Source of the DNA: Parelaphostrongylus tenuis
Lineage: Eukaryota; Nematoda; Chromadorea; Rhabditida; Metastrongylidae
Assembly: GCA_019055375.1 (NCBI GenBank)
Contig: JAHQIW010007378.1
Coordinates: forward strand, 62,001 to 126,000
Direction of reading: 5' to 3'
Length of the DNA stretch: 64,000 nucleotides
Shown here in pieces: positions 57,719 to 64,000 of the stretch. Both the position numbers and the translations under genes were made by a program. The notes under the pieces are model-generated. The model did not search any database. It was not told the origin of the DNA and worked only from the letters and a program-made list of their open reading frames with translations. Each line of letters opens with the position of its first letter. Positions within the stretch are counted from its first letter, which is position 1.

Positions 57719-59138
57719 GATACTCTTGGACTCTTTTTATCTAAAATGCAAAATGGAAGAAGCACATTTAGAACAATAATGGTTGTCTGGGTGTTATTCT
57801 CATGCTAAATTACTTGACATTCTACAGACTGCTATAGAATAGATTCTTGATAGAAAAGAAATCATTATTGATGATGAAGTGAAAGTCCCTTTTTGTATAC
57901 TAATTTTGATTACTATTGATTTTCCGAGATCAGTGAATCTCTATGGAGTCAAGATAAAGAAATGATTATAGAAAGTTGGTTATATGATGAGTTGCTGATT
58001 CTATATGAACTCTGAGCAGGCAAGTAAACAAGAAAAGCATCTTTTCACCTTGAAGGTGCTCGTCTACTAAAATGATGTCTCACATTAGGGGAAAAAAAAT
58101 ATGTGAGGAGTGGTAGAAATGGAGAAGGAACCGTTTAAATAAGTAGTGAAAATGGGCCTCACATATGCTCCGTTTCTACTTTTTTCATACTGATTAGAGG
58201 AATGAGTTTTGCGTTGGTATTCCATAAGAATATAAATCCCTTTCTCGATGTATTTTGTTTGTCTCAGTAAGGAATGCCGGCGTCTGTTTTCATCGAATTC
58301 CCTGATGCTAAGTGTCAAGAAGAAGTTCTCGATTTCGGGTTATAATCGGTTTACTTCGGCTCAAGAGCATAGACAACAGTGGCATATGCGTTTATAAAAA
58401 CACACTAGAGAAAATTTCAGATCAATCTGGAACGAGTGGGAGTAAAATGATGGAGAAGTTTTTTTTGTGTTAGGTGGGACTCGAACCTAATTTTCAACCT
58501 GTCTGATGGCGCACGCTGAACCGTTGCAGTGCTGAACATCATATCACCACTAAAGGAGGTCAGATTGAAGAATCTGATTGATTATCGGAAAGCTTCAGTG
58601 TTGACACGTCGACTTTGGAGAGTCGAACGAATGTGCTTAGAACGGGTTTGAAATGTTTTTTTATGTGTTCGGGTTCATCGTGTCCAGTTCTATTTCTCAC
58701 CGACGAGTTACCACGCGAAATTCCAGAAGAAAAATTATTCTAACGACATAATTGCCTCAATTAGTTTGAATAAAAACAGAAGGACCCTATCTCTGAAGAG
58801 ATCTGGATAATGGTTTGAGTGTGTTCCTTTGACCGTCGCAGTGTGAACATCTTGGAATTCCGAATTAAGTTTGTAGGACGTTGCGTGGCTATCATCACTG
58901 CTCTTTCATCCCTAGCATTCTTTCGTCTCATCTCCACGAGGCTCTGCAAATTCGGACATGAATTTTGGATCGCTCGCAAGTGGGCGTCTCAGGTGATGGT
59001 ACACTCTACTCACGTAGCGCTGTTAACGGAAAAGTGTATCCTTTTCCGATTATGTTCAGCTCGGGTTCAAAACGCCGAAAATACATGAAGTTTCCCAAAT
59101 TTCGATTGGATGCATTACAATAGTGTAGCCCTTTTTAG
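57719..59138. other. Mostly featureless, with repeat fragments
   Basis: Contains an inverted SINE family 4 head (58461-58535: GTGGGACTCGAACCTAA on the plus strand) and a left-arm fragment of the 50078-50650 foldback at 58740-58835 (ATCTCTGAAGAGATCTGG). Possible upstream coding at 58840-58992 is discussed with the exon pair at 59139. Confidence 0.45.
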
Positions 59139-59575
59139 GAGGACAATGACGATGCAATGCGAATGTTGATTGGGATCGCACAATTCCATCGTCTTACCTT
59201 ATCTGAGTTGAGCGGAATTTCACACGCAGCTCAAATATCGCCTCAGGATCATGGGCAATTTTTCGAAAATTATTTCAATATTGTACAGAAAAGTGAGTTT
59301 TTTCCGCGCGCGGATGTTGACTACAATTGGGATGCTTACGTAATTCTAGTCTGCTTCAGAGCATAATGTCAAGAGTTCCTGCCTAGCCTGCAATCAGCAG
59401 CTACAGAGCGCTGAAAGATCTTAACGAAGATCGCATCAGTTAGTTGTATGAAGTTCTACTATGACTTCTTCTCTGTTTCATAATGTTCTTCTCAAATTTC
59501 ACCATCCATTCGTTTTTAAGTGTTTTGTTTTGCAGGTGCGGCCACAACCAACTGGAACGCATTTTGTCACGAAAG
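59139..59575 (+). CDS. Unassigned exon pair of a possible uncharacterised gene
   Basis: Two exon-like blocks, 59139-59292 (TTTTTAG acceptor, GTGAGT donor) and 59536-59575 (TTTGCAG acceptor, GTGAGT donor), join in phase through a split serine codon. The joined reading gives EDNDDAMRMLIGIAQFHRLT, later GQFFENYFNIVQK, then SAATTNWNAFCHER, and ends in phase 2. No family is recognised. An open stretch at about 58840-58992 ending CAG then GTGATG would join in phase upstream, but is less convincing. I see neither a start nor a terminal exon. It could be a gene fragment stranded among repeats. Confidence 0.4.
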
Positions 59576-61335
59576 GTGAGTAATTCAGCCTAGATTTTTC
59601 TCATCGAAAGGCATCGTGGAACTGGCGAAGCTGTAATACTAAACGCGTGTTTTGCACAATATAGGTGCCATAATAGACCTCATGAAAGGCTCAAAACATG
59701 CCACATTTTATTATTTCTCCCGTTCCCTTCGAGTGTTCTCTCGACAACGCTCAAATTCCAATATGCCTTGTAATAATTTTTGAGCTATGCATGTGGTCTG
59801 TTATAGCACTTATGCAGTGCAATACACGTGTTTAGGCCACATGCATGACGCGGAAATAATCACCAGATTTATTGATATTTGTTAGATTTTCTTCTTTTAA
59901 GTCGTTTACTAACACTCATCTGCTAAGCACTCTTATGACGTTAGCATTCGATGAAAGTATGGCTTTTCTGTATTTTTTTTCCATAATAATCAGCAATAAT
60001 CATTTGCCCGGCACAAGGTGTTCCAAAATAGAAGCGTCTCGCTATACTGGCGAATCGTGCGGATGGAAATGTTTTCATAACAGGCGAAGAGGACCTTGTA
60101 GCCGTTGTAACTTCTCCCCCTTGAATTTTCTTGCATTTAAAAGTCTGCATAGGTGGCTTCTCTCTATTTCAGTGGTCTAATCTAGGCTAAAATCAATCAA
60201 ACAGTTTCAATCGGTCATACTTCTCTCTTACTAGTCATTTTTCAAGGCTGAAAGCCCACCCATAGACGATGACGAGTAGTTAAACGTGCTGGGAAAAATG
60301 CTCAAACGTGTATAATATGGAAGCTATAACCCACGTAGGAAATGCCCATACGGAGAACCTAGGAACACGGACTTTTCAGTTATAATTTTTCTGAATTATT
60401 TGTAATTTTACTAAATTTTTGAGTCAATTTTTACACTCTAATTTAAGTGTTTTGCTTTATTATGGCCTTAGTCGTTCAATGCTGCTTGAACACTCCTAGT
60501 GAATTATATGTCTGAGAACTTTAAGTGCTGTCTAATACTTCTGACCTACAATTGTCTACAGATGGTAATGATGTTAAAGATTCGTCTACTGACTCCCATT
60601 TTTAATTTTAAAATGACACAAACCTTCGAATAGATGATGCTTGTCTTGTTTGACGGAGATGTTCTAACTGCTGAAGCCTCTAATTGTTTCTGTTTTACCT
60701 ATTTATTTACCTTGAGTATATAAGTATATATAAAAACAAGTATAAATAAGTTATATATATACATCAGTTACAGTTACAACAAATATAAATAATTATCAGT
60801 CACATGCTACCTTTCATCTTTAGTCAATCCCCCTTGTGGTAAAACCACCTTAGTTAGTGAAACCGCGGACATAATTTTTACACGAGCAGTCAAGTGATTG
60901 AAATCACAGAACGGGCAGTGTTGTGCCCTCGATGCTCTTGGCTCGTAATTGTAAGATATCATACCATTCATTTCGAGTGTTCCTTAGGACCGCGCTCAAA
61001 CATCATTATGCCTAGTAATGTTTCCTGAGCCATGCACGAGGCCAAAACACATGTATGCACTGTATAATTGCCCATAACAGACCACATGCATGGCTCAAAA
61101 ATATCTTTGAGGCAGATTGAAATTTGAGCATGATTATAAGTTAAGTTTAAAAGGAATCATAGAGATAATGTCATCCAGCACCTCGTTTTGAGCTTTTTAT
61201 GAGGTCAATTATGGCACTTGGGCAGTGCAATACACGTGTTCTGCATTACAGTAACGTCAGCTGCATAGTGCCTTTCGCTTTAGTCAGCTTTGCAAGGAAA
61301 TATCCTCAATATAAAGGAGCCCACGTCGAAATAGC
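59576..61335. other. Repeat fragments and AT-rich DNA
   Basis: Two partly palindromic fragments of the family seen at position 1-115 occur at 59765-59870 and 61010-61240 (CCATAACAGACCACATGCAT in both orientations). A TATA-rich run lies at 60715-60765. No gene is supported; the frame at 59872-60180 is not recognised. Confidence 0.45.
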
Positions 61336-61428
61336 TACGCTTGCCGCAAGGTGATGAAATCACTCATCGAACGGGCAGTGCTATGAAGTCGACTGCTCGT
61401 GGCTATACTACCCCTTGCGGCAAGCGTA
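61336..61428. repeat. Perfect 16-bp hairpin with 61-nt loop
   Basis: TACGCTTGCCGCAAGG (61336-61351) and its exact inverse at 61413-61428. The loop contains ACGGGCAGTGCTATGAAGTC, whose relative occurs at about 60912. Confidence 0.85.
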
Positions 61429-61631
61429 AAGATTTCGGCGTCGGATCCTAAATAGACGGTATATCTCCCGCTGAACTGACTGCGAAGGACAACGTGCAAC
61501 TTACGACTCTGGAGTGCCGATGCACGTGTCTCGTACTGTATAAGTGCCATAGCAGACCTCAAGAAAGCCTCAAAATATGCCTTCAGTTTACATTGTTTTG
61601 AGTGAGCTCTCAAAAAAAAAAATCGAAATGC

Positions 61632-62202
61632 TAGGTTGGGAAGGAAGTTTTTGGCATTTCAATACGCATGAGATAATTGTCTGCGTACATCTTGAGAACA
61701 CATCAGTTTGTTAAGCAGAATTTTCCCACTGAAGGCCTAGATATTATTCGTAATTATTTTCACTCTGTTGCAAGCCTCTGCCATGTCCAGCGATAGTGTG
61801 GAAGCTCTTGTTGTATTGCACCCTTACTGGAGAAACAGTCTTTCGCACAGAGCTGTAGTCAATGAAATGAACGAAGTTGAAGAGGAAGGCACAACCAGCG
61901 AAAATTGCTGCTGGACGCTGGTTTCAACTCTTTAAGGCCGGGGACTTTGAATTTAAAGACGAACCTGTTCAGGACGTCCAACAAAGTTGAACAACGAAGA
62001 TATGAGGGATGTAAAGAGTTCTTTGATTCGAAGTTGAAGGAATGGCTCTTCGACCAGATTCGAAATTTTGCGGATTGATGGAAGAAAGTCATAGCAATCG
62101 GCTGTCTTTATATTGAGAGATAGTAACTATTATATTTGTTCGAAATTCATACATAAATTTTCAATTTTTCGTAAATGCCACGAAAGGTTTTTTGCAACCT
62201 AA
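61632..62202 (+). mobile_element. Internally deleted mariner transposon
   Basis: Ends TAGGTTGGGAAGGAAGTTTT and, inverted, AGGTTGCAAAAAACCTTTCG. Remnant plus-strand readings: SDSVEALVVLHPYWRNSLSH, RWFQLFKAGDFEFKDEPVQD (N-terminal DNA-binding region) and a C-terminal FDQIRNFAD with a stop. The catalytic centre is deleted. Confidence 0.85.
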
Positions 62203-62479
62203 CATTTGGAAGAAAAAACTCTTGTTGTAGAGAAAAAAGACGTCAAAGAACTGTCAGAATAACGTAGTACAAAATTCATGATCTTTGTGATTTTTGGCCG
62301 CTTGCACGAGCTCGTTTCCTCTTGGTCCTCTTCTTCTTCTTCTTAACAAGACCTATCAAAAAGAGGGTCGACGAGCTCCCTAAGGCGTAGCTCCCTAAAG
62401 TATCCACTCCTGACACAGAAAGAAATCTATCGGATGGACGCCACACGTCCGGCGAGAGTCGGGTTCGATCCAACTAGTC

Positions 62480-63240
62480 AGGAAAAGGCCTTGTTACCGA
62501 AGAGTTAAAAAGAGGATTGAATAAGTGAAATTATAAAGGAATTTCTTTACAGTCTTTCTTTTGTAGAGAATAGTATTTTCTCTGGTTTGGCTTACTCCCA
62601 CTTGGTTGATGACATTTGCTTCCTATTTGTTTACTTTCAGCTGCTTCTTGAATTAACTGAGTTGAGGAATTGAGATCTGTGTGAAATTTTCACTGAATTA
62701 ATGTGTTTCAGAAAGAATCACTCTCATTGAGAGAACTCCTGAAAGGATTGTTGGTTTGGAGTCAGATTTCTTTAATTCAATTCATGACAATACCCAGGAG
62801 ATGGTAAGGGGACATTATGAGTTCCCCAAAGTTCAAATATCAGGCGACTTTGTTTGGCTTGATCTTCAACAAAAAGCAGCAAACGCCATGATGCGTTTTG
62901 TACGGACTCGTCCTCCACCATCTGCTGAGTCAGCGAGAAGGGTAAAGGAGGAATTACGGTGAGTAATCGTCCAATCTCACGTTTTTTTCTATTTTAAATT
63001 TGTAAGGGCGCATGTGATCTAGTGCTCAGAGATGCCTTGCGGCATAGAAGGTTCGATCCCGCGCCCAGTGCTTATCAAGCCTTCCATCCCTCCGGTATCG
63101 TGAAATTGGTAGCAGACTTGTTTAGGAGAATAACGGCGCAGACACATCGGTATGCCATCGCGAGTCATTGCAAAGGCCAGACATGGTAGGTATTTGACCA
63201 CCTCGAACGACTTGATGAGGTTGATGGACATCTCGCAGCT
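62480..63240 (+). repeat. Inverted segmental duplicate of part of the DDX54 gene (parent about 35400-36040)
   Basis: Similarity to the reverse complement of about 35400-36040 begins near the shared word GGCCTTGTTACC/CGCCTTGTCCCT and runs through intron 11, exon 12, the 54-nt intron, exon 13 and into the following intron, including a tRNA-derived SINE inserted there. In this copy the SINE is full length; in the parent only about its first 110 bp remain. Introns are visibly more diverged, with small indels, than the exon part. Because it includes introns, the copy arose at DNA level and not by retroposition. Confidence 0.88.
62712..62958 (+). pseudogene. Duplicated DDX54 fragment: fused exons 12+13 with the intron between them read through
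   Basis: This 247-nt open segment encodes [20 protein letters not shown], then DNTQEM, then 18 intron-derived codons, then [11 protein letters not shown] and [17 protein letters not shown]. It corresponds to exons 12 (92 nt) and 13 (101 nt) of the helicase gene at 35567-35813, on the opposite strand and 27 kb away, plus the 54-nt intron between them. The intron acceptor TTTAG of the parent is TTTGG here, and 54 nt is a multiple of three without a stop. A TTTCAG acceptor precedes the segment and CG followed by GTGAGT ends it, so it could still act as a single exon. No other helicase exons are visible nearby, so it is most simply a gene fragment. By hand count it differs from the parent by 11/193 in the exons and 5/54 in the intron. 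Confidence 0.9.
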
Positions 63241-63245
63241 TCCAA
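62995..63245 (+). mobile_element. SINE family 1, full length, inside the duplicated DDX54 segment
   Basis: GATCTAGTGCTCAGAGATGC and GGTTCGATCCCGCGCCC form the tRNA-like head; the body continues to GATGGACATCTCGCAGCTTC. The parent locus keeps only the head (35405-35515). Confidence 0.82.
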
Positions 63246-63334
63246 GTTGGCAACGCCGAGTGTTTTAGTTCTTATCCTTAGGGTTCTTTAAATGTTTCGT
63301 AGTGTATTTTGAAATAAAAAGGATAGCGGATAAA

Positions 63335-63625
63335 GCTCTCGGCGTTGATCAATCCATGAGGGATGCGCCATTCATGCGACTTCAATTTTTAATTTCGTTT
63401 GAGGTGATTAAATGCATATCTGGTCTTAACAATGACTCGCCGTCGCCTCCCCCTGAACTGAATCACTGCTGCTTATCCTCTCAGACAAGTCTGAGACCAG
63501 TCTGGAACCATTTTATCGACTCCGGAGTGATGGATGGCTTGGTGAGCAATGAACGCAGGGCCGAACCATCGATCTTGTTTGCGACGCAAACTACCTCAAC
63601 CATTGTGCCATACGCGCTTGTTTCT
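63335..63625 (-). mobile_element. SINE family 1, full length
   Basis: Body first (GATGCGCCATTCATGCGACT, CAGACAAGTCTGAGACCAGT, GGATGGCTTGGTGAGCAATG), then the inverted tRNA-like end (GGCCGAACCATCGATC, CAACCATTGTGCCATACGCG). Confidence 0.8.
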
Positions 63626-63839
63626 CTTTCTTTTTCCTTTTCTCTCGAACACCACGCTATTCGACATTTGATTTTTATGCCGTTTTGATTTGGATCTTCA
63701 CAGCTTACCACCAAAGTACGCTTATTGGTTTCAAAACATATGATTATTCAACGCCTCCCCAATAATCCATTGAATCGACTGTTTCTAAAACCTCGTTATA
63801 AATATTCAAAATCAAATTAAAAAAAAAAACAGTTGATTC

Positions 63840-64000
63840 AACGGATTAGTCTTGGTCTACCAGCAAACATCGACTGATGATGATGGACCAGTGTTTGTAC
63901 ACTATGCCATCACCTTTTACCACATACGCCTTCCTCCTTGCTACAATGCAGGGCTTAATGTGGGGCGGGGGTCACTGACGAGGAGGACGAGCCTCCGAAA
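63840..64000. repeat. Inverted copy of the repeat at 14578-14795, cut by the window end
   Basis: GCAGGGCTTAATGTGGGGCG and TGACGAGGAGGACGAGCCTC are the reverse of words at 14590-14660. The element may extend beyond the window. Confidence 0.7.

Overview
The window looks like a gene-poor piece of a nematode chromosome, most likely a strongylid (hookworm-type, clade V) worm. This is inferred from AT-rich DNA, short introns with TTTCAG-type acceptors, a possible spliced-leader acceptor in front of one gene, a fragment of an RTE-type LINE of the kind abundant in hookworms, mariner remnants, and many tRNA-derived SINE-like repeats. All comparisons were made by eye.

Only two genes are recognised with confidence, both on the minus strand. 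PCNA (the DNA sliding clamp, C. elegans pcn-1) has seven exons between 24966 and 28430 and a complete 271-residue reading frame. A DDX54/Dbp10-type DEAD-box RNA helicase (ribosome biogenesis) has twenty exons between about 31701 and 42618. All helicase motifs and the DBP10CT domain are present, but the last few residues could not be placed. Exon lengths and phases were reconstructed by hand and join without a frame break, except for one non-AG acceptor before exon 9.

Layout. 1-24 kb: no recognisable gene; scattered SINE copies, a dead mariner with a nested repeat (14.0-14.9 kb), and a head-to-tail tandem duplication of a ~1.2 kb unit (19.2-21.7 kb). 24-28.4 kb: a small palindromic MITE, then PCNA. 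28.4-31.7 kb: intergenic repeats, including a near-perfect 198-bp-arm foldback. 31.7-42.6 kb: the helicase gene, its introns loaded with SINEs, two deleted mariner elements and a 1.2 kb inverted-repeat transposon. 42.6-64 kb: repeats again, with two large foldbacks, a dispersed direct duplication (47.1-48.4 and 51.0-51.9 kb), three copies of one TIR transposon family, an RTE 3' end, a ~212-bp satellite array, an unassigned exon pair near 59.1-59.6 kb, and a third deleted mariner. Near the right end (62.48-63.24 kb) lies an inverted duplicate of part of the helicase gene. In it a 54-nt intron has lost its acceptor and reads through in frame, giving one composite exon with intact outer splice sites.

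The two genes serve DNA replication and ribosome production. They lie in the same orientation ~3.3 kb apart, and nothing in the sequence shows that they form an operon.
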